A stretch of 21,499 bases of DNA from Chara braunii (GCA_003427395.1 BFEA01000082.1:97152-118650); one strand, 5' to 3'. Counted from the first letter of the stretch, positions 1-8,579 are shown. Notes: generated from the sequence alone by a model not told the origin. Translations and numbers: made by a program.

Positions 1-66
<66 letters not shown>
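1..66. repeat. (AG)n microsatellite
   Basis: Uninterrupted AG dinucleotide from the first base. The window opens inside it, so its full length is unknown. Confidence 0.97.
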
Positions 67-70
<4 letters not shown>

Positions 71-274
71 GAGAAAGAGGGGGAGAGAGGGGGGGAGAGG
101 GGGAGAGAGAGGAAGAGAAACAGAGACATGACGGGATCGGGGTGCAAGAGATTGGAGGATGCGCGCGCGCGCGAGTGCGAGAGAGAGAGAGAGACAGAGA
201 GAGAGAAAGCCAAGAAGGAGAGAAGGGGGATAAGCAGAGACGGCTGCAAGCGAACAGAAAGCAGAAACGGAGAA

Positions 275-309
<35 letters not shown>

Positions 310-660
310 ACAAGGGAGAGTAAACAGAGCAGGATTGCGTCAGAATTCCCGAGCTGAAGGACACGGGATCGAGTCGCAGGGGTGGCTCCACTCCAACAAC
401 CTTGTTGCCCCCCAAGATACGATCTCTCCTCGGCGGCCAAGTTGGGGTCTGGAAACGCGCGAAGTTCTCCCCGATTGCCTTCAAGATTTGATTGAGTATG
501 GCACCTTGACAGGATAGCTGCTATAGCCAAATAGCAAAATGGCAGGCCTATTCTTCCCGACCTATTCAAAGAGGGTTAAGGAGGGGGGGAGGGCGGTGGG
601 GGGGCGGGGGTACTGGATTTGCCATTAGATAGCCTCTTCAGATGTTCCCGCTTGGCTATG
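67..660. other. GA-rich gene-free stretch
   Basis: Imperfect GA/GGGA repeats continue to about 310, with a second clean (GA)n run near 283-308 and a short (GC)n near 162-172. Open frames here read as Arg/Glu dipeptide repeats and are products of the microsatellite. From 310 to 660 the sequence is mixed, with a G-rich run at 570-611. I see no gene. Confidence 0.6.
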
Positions 661-889
661 GATTCAAAAATGGTGAACGGTGACGTCTTCCTTTAATCGA
701 CCCAACGCCGGAACCGCCCCTGCTCCCACCTTGGCCTGTTGGTTGCAATGCCTAATGGTCATCTGGACGCGAACCCGATCCCAGAGCCAGGACAGGTGTA
801 CCAGCTGCGGATCCCGACCCACCCTGGTCCTGGAACCATATATTGGACCAAGAACAGCCCATTTCTCGCACCCATGCTCCTTCTGACAC
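661..889 (+). other. unassigned segment with weak coding character
   Basis: A plus-strand frame from about 739 to 889 has balanced amino-acid use, including Pro-Glu-Pro-Gly-Gln-Val-Tyr-Gln-Leu-Arg and Gly-Thr-Ile-Tyr-Trp-Thr-Lys, unlike the low-complexity frames around it. It then runs into the pyrimidine tract and loses this character. No start context, splice site or family was recognised. It could be an exon fragment, a decayed gene piece or chance. Confidence 0.15.
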
Positions 890-1614
890 AAACACCAACT
901 TCTCCTCCCTCCTCCCTCCTCCCTCCCCTCCCAACACGTTCCTCCATTGCCTCCTCCTTTCTCCTCACTCCACGATAACACATTTCTCTATCTCCTCAAT
1001 CTTCTCCCTCTTCCTTCCTTCCTTCTACTCCTTTCGCCGTGCCTTCATGCTTCCTCTCCTTTCCTCTGCCTCCAACCTCCGCAGCTAGCTCCTCCTCTCT
1101 TGATCTTCATTGGCCACCACCAGACGTCTTCCACATTCCCCAAGGGTTTCCTGCTTATCTTTTCGCCGATTCTCCTCGCGCTTCTTCTGCTTGATTTGCC
1201 CGTCTCAACTTCTCCTCCTCCTCCTCCTCACCCATCCCTGTACCACCTTCACCTTCACCTCCTCCCCCTCCTCCTCCTAGCCCTCTTCCTCCTCCTCCTC
1301 CCCCTCCTTGTCTTTCCCCCCCTCCACTCCTGATGACCATCGTCCCTCACTAAACGTTCTCCACGTCCTCCCTCTCTTTCTCTCCTTGCCCCTCCTCCTA
1401 GCCCTCTTCCTCCTCCTCCCCCTCCTCCCTCTCTTTCTCTCCTCCCCCTCCTTGCCCTGCCCATCCACGTTCTCCCTCCCGCTACTTCCGTCTTCCCCCC
1501 TTCCCGCTCCCTATGCTCCTCCTCCTACTCCTTCTGCCGCTCCTGCTAATCCTCCTCTTCTTCTCCTCCTCCTCCTCCTCCTCCTCCTCCTCCTCCTCTT
1601 ATCCTCCTCCTCCT
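890..1614. repeat. homopyrimidine CTCC-rich tract
   Basis: Nearly pure C/T on the plus strand, dominated by CTC/TCC units with few purines. Long frames here encode only Leu/Pro/Ser or, on the other strand, Arg/Glu/Gly. These are shadows of the repeat. It continues directly into the minisatellite to its right. Confidence 0.9.
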
Positions 1615-2096
1615 CCTCCCATCCTCTTCTTCTCCTTTTGTTCCTCCTCCTTCTCCCCCTCCTCCTCCTCTTCATCCTGCACTCCACCCCCAATCCCTTC
1701 ATTTTCCCAACGGTTACCCCCCCTTTTCCTCCTACGCCTCCTCCTCTCATCCTCCTCCTCCTCCTCCTCCTCCTCCTCCCATCCTCTTCTTCTCCTCCTG
1801 TTCCTCCTTCTCCCCCTCCTCCTCCTCTTCATCCTACACTCCACCCCCAATCCCTTCATTTTCCCAACGGTTAGCCCCCTTTTCCTCACGGTTACCCCCC
1901 CCCTTCTCCTCGAATGCCTCCTCCTCTCATCCTCCTCCTCCTCCTCCTCCCCCTCCTCCCATCCTCTTCTTCTCCTCCTGTTCCTCCTCCTTCTCCCCCT
2001 CCTCCTCCTCTTCATCCTGCACTCCACCCCCAATCCCTTCATTTTCCCAACGGTTAGCCCCCCTTTTCCTCATGGTTACACCCCCCCCTTCTCCTC
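1615..2096. repeat. three-copy pyrimidine-rich minisatellite
   Basis: A unit of roughly 160-180 bp occurs three times, starting near 1617, 1777 and 1957. Each has a (TCC)n block, then CATCCTCTTCTTCTCC, a CTGTTCCTCC-like block, CACTCCACCCCCAATCCC, CATTTTCCCAACGGTTA and a C-run. Copies differ by small indels in the TCC blocks and by a partial internal duplication of the CGGTTA segment in copy 2. The third copy runs into the clpR4 stop codon, so in gene sense it would be a purine-rich 3' UTR or flank. Confidence 0.85.
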
Positions 2097-3413
2097 CTAC
2101 GCTACAAACTTGGCCTTCCGTAGTTCATCTATAACTCCTTTCGTCTCGGACTTTGTCGTATTCAGCACTTTGTCGATGATTCTATACTTCATCGCTTCTT
2201 CAGGACTCATGTACTTGGGCCGTCGGATGTCTTGCTCGATCTTCTCCTCTGGCTGGCCTGTGTGACGCGCATACAACTTTATCAGCTCCGTCTTCACATT
2301 GCGGATCTCCTTCCTCTGGATGTCTATGTCCGTCGCCTGCCCCCTCACTTGTGCAATTGGCTGTTTGATCATGATAGTCGCAGAAGGCAGAGCCGCTCTG
2401 TTCCCCTTAGCGCCTGCTGCTAACAGCAGCGCCGCCTCTCCCCACGCATTACCCACACACAACGTATAAATTGGGCACTTAACGTACATCATGGTGTCAT
2501 AGATCGCAAAGGCTTCTGTCTCGTACCCTAATTTCTCTCCATCTTTCGTCGTTCCAGTGGAATTGATATACATATATACCGGCTTCTCTGCATTCTCGTA
2601 TTGCAGGTAAAGCAGCTCGGCCATGATTAGCTCAGTGACCGCCGGGACAAGAGACATGCCTAGATAGATGATTCGATTCTTGAACAGGTAGGAAGGAAGA
2701 TCAGGAGGTGGTTGTTGCGTTGCATCACCCCTTTGAAATGGGATAACCATCTCCACTTCTCCCTTCTTCCCACCCCCTCCTCCTCCTCCTGTTCCCACTT
2801 CCTCCTCCTCCTCCTTCTTCTTCTTCTTCTTCGTCAGCAGCCATATCGAGGAAGCCGCCAATCGCTCGCCGGCAAAGACGCTGCGATTACTGTTGACGAC
2901 AACAGGACAGCAGAATTCGCTCTGCAGTTCTGGCTGAGCCGACTTCCTGGCCATCGACCTCGTCCTTGAGCTCGACCTGCCGGTCATCCCGCCCGCCGCC
3001 GCCATAGCCAGAGCTGCATTTTGCTGCGAGAGAGAAGAGTAAGAAGAGGAGGAGAAGGAAGATGAAGCTGGGGAGGAGAGGAGTGAAGAGGAAGAAGAGG
3101 AAGAGGAAGAGGAAGAAGAAGAAGAAGAAGGAGGTCGTCGTCGTCCGCCATAGCCCGAGCTCGATGACACGTGTCCTCCTCTCACGACCGGAGACACCCT
3201 CGCGCGATCCCGACGACCTACCTGAGAGAGAACACCCCTGCCACTGCCACCATCGATGGTATCGAAGACGCAAGAACAGCGATTGGCTGATGCCGCCCAC
3301 TCGTCGTTGAGCGGCGCTCGCCGTGGATGTGCGCCGCTCCTGCTCGTCCAGCTCCCGACACTACCAGCCCGGGGGGCGGCGGCGGTGGCAGCATGCATCG
3401 CGGCCGCCTCCAT
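2097..3413 (-). CDS. CLPR4: plastid Clp protease non-catalytic subunit ClpR4
   Basis: ClpR4 is a ClpP-fold subunit of the chloroplast ClpPR core, the barrel that degrades unfolded stromal proteins fed by ClpC; it is structural, not proteolytic. The core begins at the Met-Val-Ile-Pro-Phe and Pro-Pro-Pro-Asp-Leu motifs (about residues 156-172 of the spliced product) and runs uninterrupted to the stop. All three ClpP catalytic positions are replaced: Ser by Gly in GNAWGEA (about 259), His by Lys in IMIKQP (about 284), Asp by Pro in RRPKYMSP (about 333). This pattern and the GNAWGEA box fit ClpR4. I place the start at the ATG at 3413, because upstream codons only translate (GA)n; alternative Mets are at 3398 and 3005. 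The Ser/Arg/Ala-rich N-terminus suits a transit peptide. With the intron at 3024-3221 removed the product is 372 residues. A Lys/Glu/Gly-rich linker precedes the core. Family is firm; the N-terminus and start are less so. Confidence 0.87.
   Translation of the reverse strand: MEAAAMHAATAAAPRAGSVGSWTSRSGAHPRRAPLNDEWAASANRCSCVFDTIDGGSGRGVLSQVGRRDRARVSPVVRGGHVSSSSGYGGRRRPPSSSSSSSSSSSSSSSLLSSPASSSFSSSSYSSLSQQNAALAMAAAGGMTGRSSSRTRSMARKSAQPELQSEFCCPVVVNSNRSVFAGERLAASSIWLLTKKKKKKEEEEEVGTGGGGGGGKKGEVEMVIPFQRGDATQQPPPDLPSYLFKNRIIYLGMSLVPAVTELIMAELLYLQYENAEKPVYMYINSTGTTKDGEKLGYETEAFAIYDTMMYVKCPIYTLCVGNAWGEAALLLAAGAKGNRAALPSATIMIKQPIAQVRGQATDIDIQRKEIRNVKTELIKLYARHTGQPEEKIEQDIRRPKYMSPEEAMKYRIIDKVLNTTKSETKGVIDELRKAKFVA
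3024..3221 (-). other. probable phase-0 intron of clpR4 (198 nt)
   Basis: On the gene strand a CAG/GTAGGT donor (intron starts at 3221) is followed by a long TTC/TCC pyrimidine tract and a CTCTCTCGCAG acceptor ending at 3024. The tract would otherwise encode about 30 mostly Ser residues. The interval is 66 codons with no stop, so spliced and retained forms share the frame. Branch-like CTTACTC and CTTCACTC lie in the tract. Confidence 0.6.
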
Positions 3414-3416
3414 AGC

Positions 3417-3515
3417 CACGTGTCTCTCTCTCTGGTCCTCTTTCCGCACCCCGCCACCGACAGCTTCAGCCGCGATAAGCCACGTGTCTCTCTCTCTCTC
3501 TTCACCTTGCGCCAC

Positions 3516-3567
<52 letters not shown>

Positions 3568-3582
3568 ACCTTGCCCCACGTG
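3417..3582 (-). promoter_or_regulatory. cluster of four G-box (CACGTG) sites upstream of clpR4
   Basis: CACGTG occurs at 3417-3422, 3481-3486, 3513-3518 and 3577-3582, each inside CCACGTGTC followed by CT repeats. A fifth copy is at 3168-3173 in the proposed intron. G-boxes bind bZIP and bHLH factors and are common near light-regulated plastid genes. The first lies only 4 bp from the chosen ATG, so some may be in the 5' UTR. Part of the clustering comes from local tandem duplication of a CTTCACCTTGC-CCACGTGTCTC unit. Confidence 0.5.
3519..3564. repeat. (TC)n microsatellite
   Basis: About 23 TC units between two CACGTG-containing repeats, in the clpR4 leader or promoter ((GA)n on the gene strand). 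Confidence 0.95.
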
Positions 3583-3986
3583 TCCTCACGACCACCTCCC
3601 GCTCCTCCCACCACAGACACCCTACCTACCGTTCTCCCTGCCTCCGCCTGCCACTTCCGCCCGAACCTCCAAAACACACCCCGCGCCCGCGCTGTGCGCT
3701 GTGCGCTGTGCCCGCCCTTGTCGGACGACCGGTTCGCGCGAAAGCACCGACCGGTCGCGGCCGACCGGCGCACTTGACCTCCTTGCGGGGTCGCTGCCCG
3801 CTGCGCACCACTCACCGAAAAATGTGCAAAATGTGTAAAATGGAGGAAAAAATGTGGAATGTATCTTCCGTTAGAACGTGGGAAGATGCACCCGCCATGC
3901 TTTTCTTAAATGTGGAATGTATGAAAAATGTACAAAATGTACTTCAGGACATCCTTCAAAATTGGAACGATACAGAGAATGAAGAT
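3583..3986. other. clpR4 upstream intergenic region
   Basis: GC-rich to about 3815, then AT-richer with short degenerate direct repeats: GAAAAATGTGCAAAATGTG near 3818 against GAAAAATGTACAAAATGTAC near 3933, and ATGTGGAATGTAT twice. GTGCGCTGTGC-type repeats sit near 3693-3712. No gene seen. Confidence 0.5.
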
Positions 3987-4156
3987 TAGGTGGCGGGCGC
4001 CGCAAATAAACGCAAACTTCGGGGGCATTTATAAAGTTTTCCCTTTTTTTCTCTTTGGTATCTTGGTAAGGCACTCAAGTGGCATTCAGGAGGTCCTGGG
4101 TTCAATCCCCGTGCGCCTTATGTACCTTCCTGGGCAAGCTTGGCGCCCGCCACCTA
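3987..4156 (+). mobile_element. small element with tRNA-like core inside a 15-bp perfect inverted repeat
   Basis: TAGGTGGCGGGCGCC at 3987-4001 is exactly inverted at 4142-4156. Inside, 4055-4120 resembles a tRNA half: TTGGTAAGGCACTC (D-arm-like) and CCTGGGTTCAATCCCCG, which matches the pol III B-box/T-arm pattern GGTTCRANNCC. This suggests a tRNA-derived SINE head. No intact cloverleaf is visible, so it is not called a tRNA gene. No target duplication was found. Confidence 0.4.
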
Positions 4157-4242
4157 GAGATATGCGGTTGGTCCCCCCTAGTGGCAATGAGCAGAGAGAC
4201 TGCTGGTGTTCATAGGGGGAGGGGACCGGAGGGGGGAGGGGA

Positions 4243-4415
4243 CCGGGGGGATGGTCCCACTAGCAAAGAGGATCGGACGGAATGCCTGAATCTGGATGTG
4301 TTTGTGGAGAGGTGCAGGAAATCGAGATTGAACAGCTTTTCTGCATCTCTGCATAAAACACGTCCACATTCGGGCATTCGATCCGATCCTCTTTGCTAAT
4401 GGGACCTCGGCCCGG
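4243..4415. mobile_element. hairpin (foldback) element 1
   Basis: An imperfect palindrome of about 170 bp. The left arm starts CCGGGGGGATGGTCCCACTA and the right arm ends GGGACCTCGGCCCGG; about 65 nt of each arm pair with some mismatches around GCAAAGAGGATCGGA and GGAATGCC. It shares its ends with the hairpins at 5148 and 5443. It resembles a foldback MITE. No transposase and no clear target duplication. Confidence 0.6.
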
Positions 4416-4628
4416 AGGGGAGGCGCAGTGACTGGCCCATCGGAGAAGCTCGGTCCTAATGCTATGGGCTGACCCCTGGCCACCTGCTGTAGCAGGTATG
4501 GCACCTGCTGGTGGGTGCACCTCCGGCATGTTCCCTCGTTGGAGGCTTGAGCACGGATGACTCGGAGGCTGCTATGGGGTTCCCTGTAATAATACTATAA
4601 TGACAATAAAAAAGGCCTGAAAGAAATA
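4416..4628 (+). mobile_element. retroposon 3'-end fragment
   Basis: The stretch ends with GTAATAATACTATAATGACA, then an A-run and AGGCCTGAAAG. A near copy of this tail occurs at 20,238-20,285. Upstream are short CACCTGCTG/CAGCAGGT inverted motifs. It may be the tail of the same retroposon whose tRNA-like head is at 4055, with hairpin element 1 inserted between; that link is inference. Confidence 0.35.
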
Positions 4629-5080
4629 GGGCCCAGCCACACCACTCTTGAAACGGGGAAATTTTTCAAGAGCTGTCAGATGTTTTGAAGAGTTGGGTTT
4701 TCGAGAGTTTTCGGTCCCTCGCCACACAGCACTCTTGAAAGGGCAATGGTCTTGGACAAAGGATGAAAAATGACAATCGTATATCTTTGTTTTTTTTTCG
4801 AATGGCGTCAGGATAATGGCCTGACAACTCTTTCTTTTTTTTTTTTTTTAAACCTTGAAAAGTCAAAAGTCGCTCAAGGGTTCGGCCAAGAGAAAAAAAA
4901 AAAAAAAAAAAAAGGGTTCGGCCAAGGACGCTTGAAAACGCACGAGTTGCCGGAAAGCTGGGGTTTCCAATCTTTCAAGAGCCACTGTGACAGCTCTTGA
5001 CTGCCCCAAGTTTCAAGAGGCCATGTGGCCATGCAGCAACTCTTGAAAAATGAGTTTTCAAGAGTGGTGTGGCGAGGCCC
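4629..5080. mobile_element. MITE-like element with 25-bp terminal inverted repeats
   Basis: The ends 4629-4653 and 5056-5080 are inverted copies matching at 23 of 25 positions; both contain GCCACACCACTCTTGAAA. Inside are many more CTCTTGAAA motifs in both orientations, and a partial second copy of the end at about 4720-4738. It also holds T- and A-runs near 4831-4850 and 4893-4912. No coding capacity. No clear target duplication. Confidence 0.6.
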
Positions 5081-5147
5081 TTAGCCTTTAGATTTTTTCT
5101 TTTTTAAATGGCAGGCGTATCCTCTGCAGCGCCTGGAAATATAGACC

Positions 5148-5315
5148 CGGGGCGAAGTCCCACTAGCAAAAGGGGATTGGATTGAACGCCGGAATCTGGA
5201 CACGTTCGTGGAAAGGTGCATAAAATCTTCATTGAAATGCTTCTCCGCATCTCTGCTTAAAACATGTAAGGAGCATAATAATCCCACCCTCTTTGCTACT
5301 GGGACCTCGGCCCCG
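5148..5315. mobile_element. hairpin (foldback) element 2
   Basis: An imperfect palindrome with left end CGGGGCGAAGTCCCACTAGC and right end GGGACCTCGGCCCCG. The arms resemble those of element 1 (CACTAGCAAA, GGATTGGATTGAACGCC). Same family, about 168 bp. Confidence 0.6.
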
Positions 5316-5442
5316 CCATGTTTTTTGTCTTTTTCTCCCTTTTTCTTTTTGTACAGGTTCAGGGTAGGGCAGTTGGCATTTCAGCTCAAGACCGCAGGCA
5401 CCAACCCGCCTCATCTCAGGGTTAACGGCTGAGAGTATCGCA

Positions 5443-5546
5443 CCGGGGGCTAGGTCACACTTGCACGAATTAAGCGATATTGACCGTCGATAGCGAAGAT
5501 CAACGGCCGAAATCTCGTAATCCGTGCAAGTGGGACCTTGCCCCGG
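5443..5546. mobile_element. hairpin (foldback) element 3
   Basis: A 104-bp imperfect palindrome: left CCGGGGGCTAGGTCACACTT, right ending GTGGGACCTTGCCCCGG. The termini match elements 1 and 2 (CCGGGG...GGTCCCACT) but the inner arms (GCACGAATTA, GACCGTCGAT) are different and shorter. Confidence 0.55.
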
Positions 5547-6236
5547 GAGACCTTTACCCTCAGTTCCCCATCAGCTGCTGCGAGCAGCCCTTCCGTTCTC
5601 ATCAAGAGCCCCAAACGGCCCCAACTGGTACAATTTATTGGGCCATCCCCCAAGAGTGCCTGACGGTAGTAGGCGGATGCACTGTAGCCCGGATGCTGGG
5701 TCGCCTAATCTCAACCAGCGAACCGTAGATGCTCCAAAGGGGTGCCAGCTGCAACCTTATGATTTGGTGACGGAAAAGAACTAAAACCATTACGAATGTA
5801 TTTTTCCACCTTCTAGCCGAAGATACACCCTCCATTTGACTTTTTTTTTTGAGTAGCGCCAAGAGGACCTGGTGCGGCGAGTTCCAGAGAGGTTAGGGGT
5901 TCCTCTCCGCATGGAAAGGATTGGTTTCACCTTTCACTACCTACCTACCGCTACTCCTAACCCTATACAGGGGACCCCTGCAAGCATACACTATATTCTT
6001 TTCTCAAATTCTGGCCTTTCACAACTACCTACTCCTAAGGCTATAGATAGAGGGGACCCCTGCAAGGATAGCTACCTCTCATTGTGAAGGGGATGTTGCA
6101 TGTTGCACCTTGCCCTACTGGTTTAGGGTGCAGGGTTGGAACCGCCGGTGGGGGCCCGGCTAATGCAAAGACCGAGCATTTTTGCCAATAGCTGTGCCTC
6201 CCTATTCATCTTCCCCCACCCCTATTGAGTAACAAC
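5547..6236. other. gene-free stretch with a degenerate direct repeat
   Basis: About 55 bp at 5931-5988 is repeated in degenerate form at 6017-6069; both copies end in GGGGACCCCTGCAAG, preceded by ACTCCTAA. Weak tRNA-B-box-like strings occur at 5905 and 6136 but no full tRNA fold is visible. No gene seen. Confidence 0.45.
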
Positions 6237-6368
6237 AGTGTCTAAGTCAGACACTCTCCCACACACCACATACAACCCACTCACACTCAAACTCACACTC
6301 ACACTCACACTCACAAGTGTGTTGGCCAGAGACTCTACTGATACCGACCAGGGTGCGCAAGCGTACTT
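6237..6368. repeat. small palindrome and (CACTCA)n run
   Basis: AGTGTCT at 6237-6243 is inverted as AGACACT at 6249-6255. A CACTCA/ACTCAC repeat follows at about 6278-6316. The outermost, poorly conserved part of the long inverted repeat may begin in this interval near 6330. Confidence 0.6.
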
Positions 6369-6754
6369 GTGATAAGCCAGAAGCCGTACTCAGCGGCTTC
6401 CCGTACCCTTAGGGGGAAAATCTGAAGTAAGCCTCTACGTACGGATTCTGGTTGATCGAGAAAAACGAGGTCTAATTTTTCTTTTTCTCCAGAGTGGGAG
6501 GACGGAAAACAAGTTTGTATCTTTCAGAACTGCCCCTGATGATTTTTCCGCGCGGACGGTTAGCGACCGCACCGAAAAATTCAAGAAACGGTTAGGAATT
6601 AGTGTGGGCGGAATTTTAAATTTCTTGTGTGATAACGCGTGCACGGCTGATTTTCAAATTTCTTGCATGTAAACCCGCTCCCTGCTTTGCATCTACGCAC
6701 CATCTTCCCTTCTTGCTGCGCGCTCCCCTTTTTGCATGCCTCTTCGTCTTCCCG
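6369..6754 (+). repeat. left arm of long inverted repeat
   Basis: Inverted copy of 10,199-10,589, roughly 85% identical by eye. Landmarks shared by both arms are GATAAG, AGAAGCCGTACTCAGCGG (one change), CCAGAGTGGGAGGACGGAAAA, GGTTAGCGACC and CTCCCCTTTTTGCATGCCTC. No protein is encoded. It could be the terminal inverted repeat of a large non-autonomous DNA transposon, or one of two inverted retroelement pieces. Confidence 0.75.
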
Positions 6755-7080
6755 CAAGCAACGTCCGATCCTCTCCTTACCTATCATCGCGAGTGATTGG
6801 CTGTCTAGTTGGGATGGTCGGATCAATGTGGTAAACCAGAACGCGCACATCACTTGAACAACCACCCCAATTACACAGAACTCTCGACTTGCCCCTTTCA
6901 ATCCTCCTAGAATCTCTTCTTTTCGTCTGTCCTACCCCGCGGCCTTCCACGCTATAAATTCTCGCAGTCCCTTCCTCTCCCTCTCTTTTTATCTCGGCTG
7001 TAATGTTGTGCGAGCTATGCACGAGGTCCACGGCGTCGAACAGGCTTGACATGCCCCAGTGACGGGCGGAGTGACGGCAA
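6755..7080 (+). other. left-arm-specific insert with TATA-like promoter
   Basis: This stretch interrupts the left arm and has no counterpart in the right arm. It contains CACGCTATAAATTCTCGC at about 6949-6966, a good TATA-box match, followed by a CT-rich stretch. The downstream ATG at 7001 opens only a very short frame. Promoter function is inference. Confidence 0.3.
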
Positions 7081-7124
7081 GGGACGGGCTTAGCGGTAGA
7101 CTTGGGATAAGATAGTCGGAGTGA
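7081..7124 (+). repeat. inner block of long inverted repeat, left side
   Basis: Matches the inverse of about 10,134-10,175 (GGGCTTAG, TAGACTTGGG, TAAGA, AGTCGGAGT). It continues the arm beyond the insert at 6755-7080. Confidence 0.65.
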
Positions 7125-8579
7125 CCGAGTGGTGGTGGAGATCGAACGCCGCCATCGGCAAGGCCTTGTGGCTATGGTTGGCGGAGGTTCGGATTGATTG
7201 GGGGTTGTGCCCAGGCAAGCCAGCCATGTGTGGAATTTTGAATAGTGATGGAGTCGCTTCTATCTCCATTGCTGCTTTGTCCAAGTGTGATGTGTGCAAT
7301 GTCCCAATGATATTGCTATACTGTTGTACGCATATTGTGGTGCTGGAGTCTATGGATGTTGGATGTCTTATTGTCCAAGATAGATGAATGAGTAGAGGTG
7401 TGGGCGCTCACAGGCGCAACTTTGGGGAGCCCTGAGTGTCGACCGTCTGCATGGCTGCATGTGTGTGTTGGATTTCCCTCCCTTCCCGACCCTTTCCTCC
7501 TCTCCCCTCGTGCTCGCTGGTGATCCGGGACAATTAGGCTGGTGTCGCTCCACGACTTACACTCGACCACCGGGCACATATGTCGCCCGCATCTCCACTG
7601 CGCTGCTGATATCTCTGTGACTCAATCTTCGTCACATCTGCCCAGATAACCAATCGGTGATCCCTACGCAAGATCTCCTGCACTCTGACTAGCGAGGAGA
7701 GGGCGAGGTGAGTTCCATTGAGCTTTGTATGGAGTCAACGTTCGCCTCGGCGAACGTGGGCGCGAGCAATTGCCCGTGCTCGACCTCCTTGCCGGTTCGT
7801 TGCAGTGTGATACCGTCCTTCCGATTGCAGACGACGACAACGTGTACTACTATGCGGACGTACAGAATACTCTACGACAAAATGAGCAGATTCATCTGTA
7901 TAACCTTGACAAGGCATGCCACATAAGGGGGAGTGGTTTTGTTTTGATTGATCGGTTCTCCTCCCCTTCCCTGATCCTACCTTACATTGATCTAACGGTG
8001 TTACCCTGATCTGCGGCCCACGTCACGTGGCGGCCTCAGTTTAACTGTCGCTTGTGTTAGCAGGGGGATTCGCGTTCCTGGCAAAGACTAGTCCTGGGAT
8101 ACGAAGGTGCGGCTTGATTCCCAGAACTCCCCCGCAACGTGGGCGCGCTCCCGGCTAACTTGTGAACCTGGGTTCCCTCAGCCCAACCGACACCAAGCAA
8201 CGCCGCGTCAGGACACCCGTGCAGACTCGATGAATCTGACCCCGAGGCCTGAGAGTTTCATGCCCCTAGGCTGCCGCTACAGAGGTCGCGTGAACCTGGC
8301 GCGAAGGGAGCGATGAATGCCGCTTCCCTGTCCTTTTTTTTTATTTTCCTTTTCTTTTCTCTTCTGGGTTTTTAATCGATGGTCGGCCAAGTAGCACGTG
8401 TTTTCAGTCTCCTCGGTCGAGCGTAAGTTTTTGAAAACAAAACAGAACGTGCCGTTTCGGAATAGCCTCTCGTCTTCCTTTGTATCTCTCTTTTGCCTTT
8501 GACAACGGCTCAAATCCAAAAGGAAAACGCCTCAGCTATGAATCCCCCCTAGAGGCAACCACGGACGACCATGGCCGCG
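7125..8579 (+). other. GC-rich interior with unassigned ORF at 7725-8009
   Basis: The interior of the long inverted repeat has no recognisable transposase. The most coding-like frame is 7725-8009 (94 residues), with ordinary composition including Asp-Asp-Asp-Asn-Val-Tyr-Tyr-Tyr and Gln-Asn-Glu-Gln-Ile-His-Leu-Tyr. An AGGTGAGT donor-like site lies at about 7706, just upstream. I do not recognise a family. T-rich sequence follows at 8334-8372. Confidence 0.2.

Noticed and set aside
128-517. Open frame rich in Arg/Glu
   Set aside because: It is the translation of (GA)n microsatellites, with no domain or start context.
947-2265. Long Leu/Pro/Ser frames and opposite Arg/Glu/Gly frames
   Set aside because: They follow the CTC/TCC repeat in every phase; long stop-free frames are expected from such composition.
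3414-3815. N-terminal extension of ClpR4 beyond the ATG at 3413
   Set aside because: Codons upstream translate (GA)n and G-box repeats and are more likely leader or promoter; no plastid targeting logic needs them.
4055-4120. Functional tRNA gene
   Set aside because: Only the D-arm-like and T-arm-like parts are recognisable; no acceptor stem pairing or clear anticodon arm.
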